DNA of 64,000 nucleotides from Chiridota heheva (Eukaryota > Echinodermata > Holothuroidea > Apodida > Chiridotidae). Below are positions 25,637-38,699 of the stretch, in pieces (within the stretch, counting starts at the first letter, position 1; the number at the start of each line of letters is the position of its first letter). The stretch spans positions 1,942,001-2,006,000 of the forward strand of contig JAIGNY010002621.1 in NCBI GenBank assembly GCA_020152595.1, read 5' to 3'. The notes under the pieces are model-generated. The model was not told the DNA's origin, did no database searches, and was given only the letters and a program-made list of their open reading frames with translations. The translations under genes and the position numbers were made by a program.

Positions 25637-26060
25637 ACCTTCATCCTAATTCCTACATCTACCAATCATTCAATCACACCTTCATCCTAATTCCTACATC
25701 TACCAATCATTCAATCTTCCACCCAACATTCTTTCCTCTAACTCCCATCCCCTCACATCTATCAACCCAACACACCCCATTCACCTACCACACACCATTT
25801 ACCTACCATCCTCCCTTCACCTGCCATCCTTAGTTCATCTACCATCCTCCATTCACCTGCCATCCTTGGTTCATCTACCATACTCCATTCACCTACCATC
25901 CTCTATTCCTCAACAAGCCCCATTCACCTAGCCCATCCCCCATTCACCTAGCCCATCCCCCATTCACCTAACATACCCCATTCACCTAATATCCCCCATT
26001 CACCTAACATCCCCCATTTACCTACCAACATCCATTCACCTACTACCCCAACCCAAATTT
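25637..26060. repeat. C-rich tandem repeats (CATTCACCTA units)
   Basis: First comes a direct duplication of about 41 bp beginning CTTCATCCTAATTCCTACAT (near 25640 and 25681). Then come variable units of 18-21 bp built on CCATTCACCTACCATCC, including two identical CATTCACCTAGCCCATCCCC units near 25920-25965. This is contiguous with the 22-bp array and probably arose in the same locus. Confidence 0.85.
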
Positions 26061-26114
26061 TGCCATCCACTCATCTATCAAATATATTCTTAACCAACTC
26101 ATCATTCCAACCAT

Positions 26115-26176
26115 AATAACAACAACAACAACAACAACAACAACAGCACCAACAACAATAATAATAATAATAATAT
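26115..26176. repeat. AAC then AAT trinucleotide microsatellite
   Basis: (AAC)n with one GCACC interruption passes into (AAT)n. Confidence 0.9.
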
Positions 26177-28760
26177 TTCAGCACTGAAGTGCAATTAAAA
26201 ATTTTACAGCTAAATCACATCAGATACATTGGTTTCAATTGTTGATGTTTAATGGCACCGCAACAGTCAGAGTCAAATGTGCCAATCAGATCAAACACGA
26301 CAACGCACATTAAGTGTACTACTAAAACAGCCATTTATCAGTGATATGCAGCATTTTAAAAGAAGTTACATGCAGTCATAAATCAATTAAAAAAAAGATG
26401 CCTGAATCCTATAGGAGTGTTAAGTGTTGCAACAATTCATCACCTCAACAAAAGATGGGAGTGATTAGTGTGGGGATATAGTCCCCTGGGAGAAGAGGTT
26501 GGACATAATAACTTGAAAGCATCTTACATCTCAGCTTAATACCAAGATCAAAGTGGCTCAACTGGAGTTAATGTCCCGAAGTAATAGAGAAGGTTAAAAA
26601 TAGGGAGGCCAAAACAATAATTTTTTCCAATGCTATGTGTAACCACAAATTTTACGATTTCGCTATTTGTGAGCATGCGCAATTACTATTTTAATAACTC
26701 CCAACTAAATGCGTTAAAAATAATTCTTTTTAACTTACAATATTTACTACTTTTATTAAACATCTCTAAAAGTTGATATGATATTAATAATTTGTGTAGT
26801 ATTACCTTTCATATAAGACCAAAATTATGCGTTTTGATAAAACTTTAAGTGAATTACAGGGTGATAAAAAATGCTATATCGGAGACTTGAAGGCGTGTGA
26901 AATTTGTGGAACGTGAGTTTGTGTTGTGTGTTATGCAGGGTGGGTTTCTAACAAGCCATTGCTGCTACATTGTTCATCACCTATAACCAATGTGTGGCCA
27001 GAAGAAAAGACAATACCTCAAGCTTTCTAATGTTACTTGGGTTTTCAGTTTCTGATGGTTTTTTATCATCGGAATTGGTTTTAAAATTGGTTTTAATCAA
27101 ATTAAATGCATAGTTTAAAAAAAATGCCATAGTAAATAACCCAAAATGTGGGGAATTCCAATTAATTTCACATGATTTAAGATTTTTTTTATTTTTTATT
27201 ATGTGTTTGTTTGTCTAGTTATTTAGATTAAACACATTTTAGCTAGAATCTTACAACTGTCAGCTTATTATTAATTTGAAGTACACTGAAAAAAATTCAG
27301 ATTTGCACTTTGACCCAATGAATTGTCTCACTTTGCGTCAATGTTAATTAATTATTTAGGGATTAATTAGACTTTCCCTTTAATTATTAAGTCCTTAAAT
27401 GATAATTTTATACATGGCTACACCATTTGCTAAAAACACAGCTTATTTGGTTTCAAAACTGCATTTAAATCAAATTGAGCAAATTTTAGATTAAAACGAA
27501 TTTGTCCCACTTTTCCCAATTTAATGTATGTTATGGTTTGTTTACAATTTAACTACGTCATTATTCTTTTAAAGATCATATTCTCAATAAGTTGAAGAGA
27601 ATATTGTACAGAACAAAAAAATACGTAATATCAGTGGTAAAGTAACATGTCCAAACATTTATTATGCTTTAAAAATGCTTATTTCTTCAAAATTGACCAA
27701 AATTTGGCCAAATCGGGTTGTCATGGTAACGGCAATTAAATTTGGGTAATCCAAGTGAAACCTTTCTTTCTCCTAACTTGAGAACCGTGTCATCTATTTA
27801 CATGATCATTATTTTTAATTGTTCCTACAACTACCATCTTTCATTTAATCCTTTTTATAAATACTTACATGCCACTTTGAATTTTCACTATAGCCTCCCT
27901 ATTAAAAATAATAACAAAGAATGGCTGGGAGTTACTAGACGAAAAGGATATTGAGGTACCTATCTCATTTTTGAGAGTTTTGTCTTTTTATTTCATCATC
28001 TGAAAGTTACCTCAATCCAAAACAAATTTCCTTTACTTGCAGTTCCAGTGTCATTTTTGCAGCTGTTTAATCTTTTTGTCATCATTTGAAAAATTAATTG
28101 TTTTGTAACATATATCTGCAGCAAAAGAAGAAGCAAGAAGAAAAAGCAATTCTCCGCCTCTCTGCATAAAAATTAATTACTCAAAAAGGATGAATACGAT
28201 ATGAGAATTCCAATTATTTTAGACCTTTCTTTTTAATGAGAAAAAGTTTTACTGACATTAAATTCTGGCAACTTAATTGATATGAGGAGACGAGCTGTAA
28301 GAAAACTACCTGCAGAGTTTGCTAAAACCAACATGGAAGAAAGTCTTAGTGATCTAATATCTGACAAAAGTGATAGTTCAAACAGAATAACAGAGATTGA
28401 TAAGTTGTATGTCATAGCAAATTCATAGACAGCAAGAAAAGTGCTTACAAGTTATGGACAATAATCTCAAAAAGTTCTCAGATTACTTTTGTAATTGAAA
28501 AATTGATATGGTCCTGCATCAATACACACAGAGTAATCCCCACAGTGCAGTTGTGAGGAGTAATAACAATAAAAACATTAATGTCCCCTCTCCTCCAAGC
28601 TTCCAGGGATATTGATATTATATATAAAACTACTTTATTTCTCAACTGGGATTAAGGACTTCTTTCTTTCAAAATAGAATAAAAGCACAACCCCCTCTTC
28701 TATGAAATTAACACTTAGTCATCTGATCAGCTCATGCATTTCAAGTTTTTTTTTTATTGT

Positions 28761-28858
28761 TATACGCTAATCATGGTCTGAGGGTTGGTCTGAAATGATG
28801 TACAATAATGTTATATGCTAATCATGGTTTGAGGGTAGGTCTGAAATGATGTACAATG
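28761..28858. repeat. 51-bp tandem duplication
   Basis: Two copies start TATACGCTAATCATGGTCTG (28761) and TATATGCTAATCATGGTTTG (28812) and both end AAATGATGTACAAT. Only a few substitutions separate them. Confidence 0.85.
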
Positions 28859-29894
28859 TCTTTCATGATGTTATTTTCAGGACACTATGGAGAATCAAAG
28901 GTATGCAATAATTAGATATGGTGTGCCAGTGTTATAATTTCAGAATGCTGGTTATGTGATATTTGGCTATCAGTGATGTGATATTTGGTTACCAGTGATG
29001 CGATATTAGGAAATTTAGGACTTTCGACTGATAAAGTCAACATGAGAAGCATTTGTAAATTTATCCAGAAAATACCACCAAAATAAATTAAAATAAATTG
29101 GATACCTTGGAAATGTTTTCTTTTTTTGCAATTGAAACCTACCAACTTTTTAATTTCAATTTCAGATGAAAAGAGGACAAAATTCCTTGTAAGTTAATCA
29201 TTTGAGCAATCTATAAAGAAAAATTTCAACTACAAAATAAAAGAAGTGACCTGCCAGTGAAACAAAAGACCGATCTAATAAATGGATCATATGAGTCACT
29301 CAAAGGCAATATGACTTTAATCAGTCCCTATTCTACTATTTAGGCTACTTTATCAAATCACCTGATCCCATTTTTGTAATAAATTCTAACCTTAATCTCA
29401 AATCTATCATTTGATCAATTTCATACCAAATTATGAGCATCTGTATGGTCTTGTTATTGATTAAGCTGTTCCTAGTAACATGTCACCAAATACAAAATGT
29501 GTTGCCATGTTACCGAACTTAATATCTGAAATGGGCATTATAAAATACTTACAAGAACTGTATCAATGACCTACTTCAAATTTATTCGTTTTGTAACAGT
29601 TCGACGAAAGAATTAATGAATTCTTTATCAAAAATGATCAAAATAAAATATGCCCTTAGATTATTGCCATTCATTGTCCATCCGTTCCAGCTGAAGATAA
29701 TTCCTGGATCATTACGGATATTAGCGCAATAAATTGGTTGAGGACAACTACCTAATTGTTGCATTAAATATAAAAAGAAATGTGAACGCAAGATTCTTCC
29801 TTTTCATTCTATTCGTTTATCTACGTAAGCATGACTTCAAGGAATAATTGTACTCTTTGAGTTGAATCTTCTACAGTCAGATGCTATGAATGCC

Positions 29895-30227
29895 TTAAGT
29901 GATTTGGCTTATGTATGTAATATAATTATGCTCCACTTTGATATGGATTCTAGAAAGCTCAAGTTTGGGAACGATAAACAAGACTAACACAATTAAAGCA
30001 AAAAGGGAAAAAGCACCCCAAAATGAAATTAAACTCTGATAAAAGAAACAAATCAATACACAAACTCCGATTTTCATTTCAGATTTTATCTCAAGTCTTA
30101 AGAGATCTGCTACTTCCCTGAAAGATTGTTCTGGTGTTATATTGTTCAAAAAAGAGAGTTCTTCTCTAACTTGCTCATTGTAAAGGTAGATTAAATATGA
30201 TGTGATGAAATATCTAGTTTTTATCAA
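29895..30227 (-). other. Unassigned open frame with helical segment and a hydrophobic stretch
   Basis: On the sense strand of the host gene an open frame of 110 codons contains an amphipathic charged run (NEQVREELSFLNNITPEQSF, then REVADLLRLEIKSEMKI) followed by a membrane-like stretch (FSLFALIVLVLFIVPKLEL). The composition looks more protein-like than other chance frames here. A juxtamembrane helix plus membrane segment would be out of order for the host receptor, whose membrane segment must lie beyond 64000. It might be an exon or relic of another membrane protein, or chance. I recognise no family, and splice sites around it are weak. Confidence 0.22.
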
Positions 30228-31290
30228 GTTGACATTGGCACTGTATTATATGTTAAACCAGATTAGAAAAAGCTGCAGTTCAGCTTTCAAAGGTGGGTAT
30301 AATTACAGGTCTTCAAAATGAACTGATTATTTACTGTATCATGCAAGTATATAAAGTTCACTCGATTAGTTTCAGGGTTTCTTATTTCTCAAAAAGGTCC
30401 TGTTTTTACTGTACATAACTTTTTCTTCTTTTATCAACCAAGATGGTTGGAATTTCCCATCTTGTAGTAGAAGCCAAACAATTAAAATTCCCAGTTCTAT
30501 ACACTCTGTGCCCGAAATAACATCTTTGAACATACCTATTTATTTTTTAACTGCTGGCTGGAATCTTTTTCTATGCCTTTTACACACATAACCTCAAACA
30601 TTAATCTGTCTAGCAAGGAACATTAAAAAATAGTTTCTTGATAAATACAACTGAATGAATGAGTTCAAAAATATCTTTCACACAGTAATTAACATAAAGA
30701 ATTAAGCACAAGTTGCTGATATGAAATTTTTCTCACACGTGAGTTTCGTTTAGTTTTTCTCAAAGAACTACGAGCTGAGATGCAAGATGTGATACATAGC
30801 TTTGAGAGAACATAAAACTGATTCAAGTTAGAAATACAGTAAATGCTGGGTGGGGATGGGGGAGACTTGACTTTGGGTCCCCTAAATTGCCAAAGGAATG
30901 AATTCAATATTGTAGACCAACCAAAGAGTATGGTACAGAGATGTTTGACCCTCCATTTTGCCCTATCAGTGGCCCCTACATTTCGTGGTTGGTTAAGCTA
31001 TTCATGCAGTAGACATTACTGCTTACTCTAACAACCGGTATTCAAAAGAAAACAAATGATCACTTCTACACAATCGTTTGAGTTTTATGAAATATTAAAT
31101 TTCATAGGATGCAAATGCCACTCCCCATCTTCAACTCAATACTGCTCTGTAACTCAAAATGCATCTTCAATATATATAAAATATTTGATAATCAAATATC
31201 AACAAAAATGAAAACCGTAAACCACACGAAAAGCAGGATGGCAAATTTTGGTACATCCAATATTGTGAGCAGCATAAATCTTTCACTTAC

Positions 31291-31459
31291 TTGTTAAGTT
31301 TTCTCACTAATCCTCGTAACTGGCTAAAGTCTGGCCTCTCCGCTGGGTCCTCTGACCAGCACTTGTTGATGACAGGAATAACTTCCTCGGGACATAAAGC
31401 ACGCTCCACGGTTGGCCTAAAGTGTGGCTTATTGCCTTGTTTTAATTTTGTTACAATTT
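31291..31459 (-). CDS. Guanylate cyclase receptor exon: C-lobe end of kinase-homology domain
   Basis: This 169-base exon encodes 55 codons from IVTKLKQGNKPHFRPTV to SQLRGLVRKLN. The CWSEDPAERPDF stretch is the family's Cys-Trp-x-Glu-(D/x)-P-x-x-R-P motif, in which the Arg closes the C-lobe of kinase-like folds. The acceptor is TTCTTGCAG before AAATTG and the donor is AACAA then GTAAGT, phase 2. The two leftover bases AA join an A from the exon 29.75 kb further along to complete Lys, giving LNK, the usual start of the linker into the dimerisation helix. The exon sits only 1447 bases after the preceding one, the shortest visible intron. Confidence 0.95.
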
Positions 31460-32906
31460 CTGCAAGAAACAAAAAGCAACAAAAGCTAGTTGCCTGGTTC
31501 ATGGACTATAATATAAGGGTACGGATGTTTAAGAAAGATTTTCTTCCATGCACAACACCTAGAAAATGGAGGAGAGTAACTTATATAGGAACCTGTTTCT
31601 TTTAATCAAAAGATGGATTTCAAACTTGAGGGCTAAGAACTAGTCAACTACAAATAATAAACAAAACAAGTGGAGTATTTAAAATTCAAACCTACTTAAT
31701 AACATAGAATACTTGAAATGCTTTTCTGATTTCATCTGGTAATACATCACATTAATGCAAGCAAAGCATACATTTTCCTACACCACTAGCTATCTACCAA
31801 TTACAAGTAGGCAGGATTTATTGACTTGGTTTGATGAAACCAGTACAGAAAAAGGAAAACCCTACAAATCACATTGTGAGAGAAACAACTTTTTCCAGAG
31901 GTATATAAGTAATGCAGAAAAATGGATCAATCATGTGAACGTGAAATATAAACATAGTAATTCATTATTGTAACAAAGATATGCATATGAATCATAATAA
32001 TGTATCTTTTCAGTTCTAGTATAGTTTGGAGAAATATGAAGATAACTATGAAAATTTGCCCACAATCCCAAACAACTATGACTTTTATTACTGTTAGATT
32101 TCTTTAGTCCCAATCAAAGTGCTCTACTCATATGAAACATGATCCTTTCTCTACGTTTTTTAATTCTCTTCAAAACTTGTATACATTCAAGGTGAAGCAG
32201 GTTTGAGTACCATCTTCAAGAAAATATTTGCTGCTTTTTGCTTCTTTCTCCAGGTTCTTTTTCATTTATCTCTTATGCCACTTTTAATGACATCAAAATT
32301 ATTTCTGTACACTCTTGCAATTCATAAATGCACATTATCAAATGATACTTGAGTTATAAGAAATGAAAATTTGAATGAGAAAGTTCAACATCTGAGCTAC
32401 ATGTTGCAAGAGTGTGGGGATAAGACTAGCAATTTCATGGAATGAATCGGTAAGCATCTGTTTTGTCAAATATGAGAAAAGTTTATTATTGATTTCTATG
32501 TATCACGAGTACAATTTTAATTATCATTAAATTTTCATATGAATATTGTTATATATAATATAATGGAATATTATAATATTCCAGTTAGCTCAGCACATCT
32601 GAGCTAACTGGAAATCTCTTAAACTTTGCAGATGAATTAAGAGACCTATGAAGGCCTTACTTATCGTGTGCTCTGCATATAATAATTTTTACCCTTTGAT
32701 TGATTGAAATCTTCCAAAAATTCTGAAATTCTTTTAGATACAGAAAAACTTTGTATGGTATCACAAAGTTTCAGCTTTTAGTAACCAACTTTTGATTCTT
32801 TTGTATCACAATCTTCCTATATAATAGGTGTAGAATTCATTGCTTTGTCATACATAGAATCATAGATATTGTACAAAATATAAAGAATGCAAGAACACAA
32901 ATTCAC
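31460..32906 (-). other. Short intron (1447 bp) between two kinase-homology exons
   Basis: It has a GTGAAT donor and TTCTTGCAG acceptor. The only structure seen is the palindrome pair at 32565-32613 (separate entry). The rest is plain AT-rich sequence. Confidence 0.9.
32565..32613. repeat. Adjacent perfect palindromes (hairpin)
   Basis: GGAATATTATAATATTCC (32565-32582) is a perfect 18-bp palindrome. It overlaps a perfect inverted repeat with 15-bp arms, TTCCAGTTAGCTCAG and CTGAGCTAACTGGAA, around a CACAT loop (32579-32613). In the intron RNA the second would form a stable 15-bp stem. I do not recognise a miRNA or known element. Confidence 0.9.
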
Positions 32907-33062
32907 CTTCTGGAGGAATCTCAATTCCTTGAATGTAGAAAACCCCTTCTCTATATATAATTTCTTGTAAAATAATCCCAAAGCTATACACGTCCGCTTT
33001 CTGTGTTCCACCAGAGGGAATTTCAGGAAGACGTAGAAGCTCAGGAGCTGTCCAAAGGCGTC
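32907..33062 (-). CDS. Guanylate cyclase receptor exon: APE motif and αF of kinase-homology domain
   Basis: This 156-base exon encodes [18 protein letters not shown], then [16 protein letters not shown] and a segment ending [20 protein letters not shown] is the APE motif, and [12 protein letters not shown] is the F-helix signature shared with natriuretic peptide receptors, in which the Asp anchors the pseudokinase C-lobe. The acceptor is TTTACAG before GACGCC and the donor is GAAG then GTGAAT. It begins with two bases completing an Arg codon and ends with one base (G) that joins AA in the next exon to give Glu. The longest open frame over these bases is a different, meaningless one, so the exon is easily missed by ORF searches. 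Confidence 0.95.
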
Positions 33063-35429
33063 CTGTAAATGAAAATTTATCAATACAAAGTAAATAATTA
33101 GGTAAGTTGAAGAATTCTATGACTGTCCTTTAACAACACTGTCCCTTTCCATAAAACCACAAGACAGGAGAAAAGCAGAGGCTGGGCCCTTACAAATTAA
33201 GGGTCTGAAAGCAATATTATAGTTTTGACAAATAATCCTTGACCTTTTTCCTTGGATAAAGCAGCCCTAAAATTTGATCAGGAATGGTGGAACCACAGGG
33301 CTAATGTGCCCAATTCCCCTTGCCCTAAATAAGGGACAGAAAGTTTTAAAGTTATATGAAATTATTCTTGGTCACATGAAGAAACTTCTATTCTTGGTCA
33401 CATGAAGGAACTTCCAACATAACAATGTAACAATCCAACATTGCTTATAGTTTATAATTACCCTTGCAGGCATTAGAACTTTACTGAAACTAAATGATCT
33501 TTTTTCCTGTTTTATGTCCTCATTAGAAATCTTAAATAAAGTGCCCTTGCTTAATTTACTGCCCCATTGCCCTAAAATTCCTTCCGCCCCAGAGTTTGAT
33601 GCTATGACTTGTTGGTATAATTGTTTAAACCCAATATCATAAAAGTTGCAACAGCACAGAAACTTTCTTTGAGAATTGTCAAGGAAATTCCAAGGGTTAT
33701 ATTGACAACTGAAAGTCTATCCGATCTTTGAGTATCCTATTGCACAAATGGTTCAGGCCATAACTTAGATGTGCCTTTAAACAGAGATAAGACAAGAGAA
33801 CTAATGTTGTGTAACTGAATTACAACCAGTAGTACTTCAGTACTTTTTAATCACTTGTCCATCAATTTATCCAGGCAATTTATTGTGGATTTCCAGGAAA
33901 ACATTATTTGTGTCTAAGCAAAATGTTTAAACTTTATTGATATATATCCATATTAAAATTTGTCCAGAATATAACAAGCTTTTTACACATATAGGAGTAA
34001 TGTAAAGCACTAGAAAATGACCAACCATTTTTACATTGTATTGTATTTCCTGATTCATCTTCAGATGACAGCACTTGTATGATAAGCAAAAATTAGAGGT
34101 TTTAGGTTTAAACAAAGGCTTAACAAAATTATGATGTGCAGTGACTGATAACATTTCCTCTGGCTTTCTTTAGAATTCTTGATGCACCAGAAAAGATGCG
34201 ACAGAGTCCCTTAGTTCGCTCCAGGATAGATGTGAAACTGTGAATTGTCCATAAAATTTAAAGGCAAGGAGACTTAGTTTTGAATAATAGTGTCTTTTTC
34301 GTGGAATAGTTGTACTCTTAAGATATAAACTATTGAAACACCCATAACAACATGCTTGTAATCAAAATGTATCTTGCAAAGTATCTACTGTAGCACACTA
34401 CAACACTTAAAATGTCAAAAAAAGGGGCAAAGATTTTCAAAATAGGAGGCAAAGAAAGGTACTTTAAATGAATGTCACATGGAAATCAAATGAAGGGAAA
34501 AAAAAACTCCAAGATATTTTCAAGTGCCTTGATTGGTCAAATCTGAATAACATATTTGTTCTTTAAAATCTTGAAAATCAGCTTTGCTAAGAGGCCATTG
34601 TTTGATGAAGTAGTCCTTGACAAAACTAGAAAAAAAGGAAACTAGGAAAAGTGGAGGCTTTGAATGAAACCATGAAAATCTGTTTGCTTCAAACTTACGG
34701 ATACAAGCTTCTTTAAGCAGGAAGGTCTAAGGGCAATAAAAGGGACTTTTCTTCAAAAGAGCGATTAAGCTTCATCACTGTTAAACTTTTTAGAACAGAT
34801 GTGTTGTTCTTTAACATTTTTTCTGTGTTGCACATCCTCATTTCAGCTATTGTCAATAGAGGCCACAAATGTTATCCTACAGCTAAAAACAAAAAATATA
34901 CATGATAACGTGGTATGTTTTCATCATCCTTTATAGAAAATGAAGTATCACCAGTGTGAAAATATCCTCAGGTGAGGATGTATAGGTTACAGGGCTTTCA
35001 GCCACTTTTTATCAAATTTATTAATGATTTAATGCCATATATTTGAAAATGAATGCTTTCTTTATGCTATAACAAGATTATGGTTGATAATGAATGCCTC
35101 ATCAATTTGTTTATATGATTTTTTATTTTTTTTCCTATACCAAGATTAGAATGGAAAAGCAGAAAGATATCACAAAATGACACAGAGTCGATCCTCCAGA
35201 GAGAATTTTTTTCAACTGAACATGCTTTGTTCCCTATTGCAGTACCTGCATATATACACAACATCCATCCGAGTCAATCATAAAGTTTTTTTGCATCAGT
35301 GCACAACAAGTGGGTCCCACCCAGTGGAGTGTCTAAGGAGGGCTAAGCCTTGCCCAAAAAATGTTGTCCCCCCCAAAAAATAATTTTATACTGAAATGTA
35401 TCATAGAAAACAGAAAATGTTGGCATTTT

Positions 35430-35695
35430 TATTCAAATCGACTGAATTATCGTTAATTCTGAACCAAATTTCTCCATTTTTGGGGCAAAGATCTTCCATA
35501 CTGGACCAAAATTCTCCCATTTTAGACTAAAAAATCCACTATTTTGGACCAATAATCTTCCATTTTGGACCATAAAGTCTTCAATTTTAGACCAAATATC
35601 CTCAATTTTTGGAACAAAATTCTCAATTCTTGAAACAAACATATTCAATTCTTGAAGAAAAAAAAATACATTTTAAGCCAAAACCTTCAATTCTG
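35430..35695. repeat. Degenerate minisatellite of about 27 bp (CCATTTTGGACCAAAAT theme)
   Basis: Units such as ATCTTCCATTTTGGACCA and CTCAATTTTTGGAACAAAA recur about ten times, increasingly diverged to the right. It is preceded by CCAGTGGAGTGTCTAAGGAG and a run of C (35371-35376). The minus-strand open frame over it reads as a Phe/Lys/Glu-rich repeat and is not a gene. Confidence 0.8.
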
Positions 35696-37100
35696 GATCA
35701 AGATAGAGAGGTGGCCATCTGTAAAAGTAATAAACTTACAAGCCCCTGGGTTGGTCATTCCTTACATGTTTGAGCCCTGGGAATTTCTTATCCTGAGGTT
35801 CGCAGTAAGTGGTCTTGCCCATGGGTAGGAACATTCATTCACATTCAACTTCAAATTCTTGCTGAAAATGATGTAAAACCTGTACTCATTCTACCAAAAT
35901 TACAAAACTGCTCATTAAAGGAATATTATGGCTTCTCAACCCCAGTTAGAAAATAAGAGGGCTAAAAAAACGTAACTGTAAAGAAACCGCACTTATATCT
36001 ATTTCTAGAAGGAGATATTCAAATTTAAGGATTCCATAAGTGTGTCACAATTCACTCGTGCAGTAAATCTCGTCTTAGGGGCACTTCCATGACATTATGT
36101 CCTGTATTTAAAAAAAAATAAACTAACCTTTGTATATTATTGGAAACATTTTTTCTATATTACTGAGATTGTGAATTTACACAAGCATATTTTGCCTATC
36201 TTTTCTTATACCAAGAACTTTAATTTTAATAAAAAAGGTGACAAATTTAAATAAAATGCGTAACTATTTTAGGGAATTTATTGTTACGTTGTCACTCTAA
36301 ACCTGTAACCAGCCACTGTACATAACTCTTCCAGATCTTCAAAATTGAATGACTGCTTGTAGGATAAGGTAAAAATATGTTTTTTCTGCACCAATTTGTG
36401 TATTTATGTCCACTATTTTCTAACGTGGTTAGAATATACTGTGATTAATATTCCTTTCAGAAACAGTACCATGCCAATACACAGTAAAATCAATGATTGC
36501 CATTTGAAAATTAAAAGAGAGCTAAATTTTGGAAAAAGGTTTTGCAAGAGTGATTTAATCATAGTAATCACCCTCCCCCTTAAGAATACTATACCATAAT
36601 AATCATTGTTGTTTGAGGAGAGCAATTTATAGCTCTCCTGAGCTTAAAATTGAAAGAATGTTGTTGAAGCCAAAGAGACAAATCTTCCTAAATTAGGAAG
36701 ATTTTATCTATAACATCTCCCTACTCAAATGGCAATGACTGTAATATCCTTGGTTGTATGCATGTGTTATTGAAAATGAGCACACTTTATAACTTTTGCA
36801 ATTGGTAATTAATCCAAGACTTCACAGAACCAAAATGGAACATTATGTGCCAAGTGTGCCAATATAGGTAAAGTCTCAAAAAAGAAGGAAAAATGGGAAG
36901 GGTTGTCAGCTGCATTGTATCTTTAGCAGCTGTATGTGCTCAAACATTTCCAGGGATACCTATAGGCCATATTTGAAATGGCAACCATGTTAGGCAGTAT
37001 AGGAAAAACCTCAAAATTTTGTTTGATTTTGTATTCTTATTTAAACACTCTTGCATTGCTGGTCATTAAACTGTTCAAAATTGTAAGCAATCCATTCCCT

Positions 37101-37120
37101 ACAAAACAAAACAAAACAAA
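37101..37120. repeat. ACAAA pentanucleotide microsatellite
   Basis: Four copies of ACAAA are in tandem. Confidence 0.85.
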
Positions 37121-38699
37121 TATTCAAAAACCTTCCTCCCTTAGGTACAAAATTGGAGACACTTTTTGAGGACTAGGCTCATGGGCCTTAAAAATTAAAT
37201 TCCAGTCGTTTTCTTATTAGCAAAATCAAACAAACTCAAGCTATTTATATTTAATCATGAACAAATCTTAAATTTGGGATAAAAATACCCTTCAATAAAT
37301 ATATAAATATTAATTTGTTATTCATTAATTAGTTATCTCAAATATGATTATGGTTTGAAACAAACAGCTGTTTTTACGTCTAACATGGCTTCCAAAGCAT
37401 GCTTCAAATTTGTCCTTTTTTCCCCTGCTCATACAGGGTAATTTTTTGAATTGTTTTTGGTGGGAATAGATTTACATGGAATTTTTTGCACTATTTAAGA
37501 CTTTCACGACAAGAGGTTGGGGAGTTTTCAAGTTTTCAAGCAAGAAGTAAAATTCAACAAAATTTGAGGATTTTCCTATGCAGCCTAACACTAATGACCC
37601 CTATGGTTGCCATATCATTCATTTAGTGTGGCCTATAGGACTAGAATCCAGCAGGAAATATTTTTTTCTTACAAACAGATTGATTAAACACTGTACCATG
37701 AATGGCCAGGAGGACAAAATTAGGATCAGAGAAATGGCAAAGTAGCTATAGAAAAAAATTATGAAATATACAGCAAGAAGGATGGCCTGCATGGCCTTAA
37801 TTTCAATAGAGAAAATGGATTTCTGGAATATAAACAATGATTATATAATAGTTATCGCCTGTTATCAGTAAATTTGTTATGCAGAAAAAAATTACTCCAG
37901 AAGTCAATGTGCCACAATGTTTATGATTAGGCAAACTTATAAACTTGTACAAATTCTACATACCCAATATATGAACTGTGTATAAGACAACTTATATTCC
38001 ATTTCGGGGCATAAACCAAAGACAATATGACAGCAATTTGGTTACTTTTTGGTCAGTGATGTCATTATTTTCACTGAATGCATATGACAACATATGCAAG
38101 CAACACACTGCTCTACAATGTCAAGAATGTGCAAGGCAAGTACCTATGGTAATGTAGCACAAACATGAACCACAACATTATTAGACAGGGAAATTTCTGT
38201 TCACTTTTCTGTACAACTCCTTGCAATCACAGTGTATTTTATTAAGAACCAGTGCTTAACATATTGCAGTGGTTACCACTGCTTAACTTTTTATCTTCTT
38301 TCAACGTTGGTTAATTTCATACTGACCATATAGGCCTACATATGATATACTATATGAGAGAAGTATAGATCAAGATTATTAAAATTAATTGTATTTACTG
38401 TAGTATTGACCTTATTTTATATTGCCAGACAGAAGGCCTTATTTTTGAGCCTATAGACCTATAGTTTTGTGTGTATATTTCCTTTGTGCTTTTTTTTTTT
38501 TTTTCCAGAGTGAAAACAGCTATTCAAAAAAGATGTTTGGGAAAGATATTCTGTTTGCAAAAGTTTTTTTTAAAGAGTCACAAAAGTGATGATGTTTTTG
38601 TTTTCCTTTTCATTATGACAGTGCAATTCTGTCATGACAGTGCTCATTTCCCTGATGAGCTCATGGTGAGCTGGGTTCCCTGATGAGTTCATTTTCCCA

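Larger units (their letters stand above)
1541..31290 (-). other. Large intron (29.75 kb)
   Basis: This intron lies between the C-lobe exon and the signalling-helix exon. Repeats and element fragments inside it are listed individually. I see nothing recognisable in 1541-4728, 4751-6990, 8040-10460, 12470-13740, 15710-17350, 17515-19740, 20000-22780, 22905-25080, 26180-28760 and 28860-29890, beyond short poly(A)/poly(T) runs, G-rich or C-rich patches (2449-2466, 2640-2670, 9405-9430, 9770-9785) and chance open frames. Some of these stretches probably hold decayed transposable elements that I cannot name by eye. Confidence 0.75.

Noticed and set aside
25097-25833. 217-codon plus-strand open frame, the longest in the window
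   Set aside because: It lies wholly within C-rich tandem repeats (22-bp and CATTCACCTA arrays), has no domain, and codon content mirrors the repeat.
32817-33083. 88-codon minus-strand open frame over the APE-motif exon
   Set aside because: It uses the wrong frame; the true exon frame gives RLWTAPELL and matches splice phases on both sides.
35371-35376. C-run and CAGTGG border at 35.3 kb as a gene end or poly(A) signal
   Set aside because: No AATAAA-plus-GT context tied to any exon; it looks like an old repeat border.
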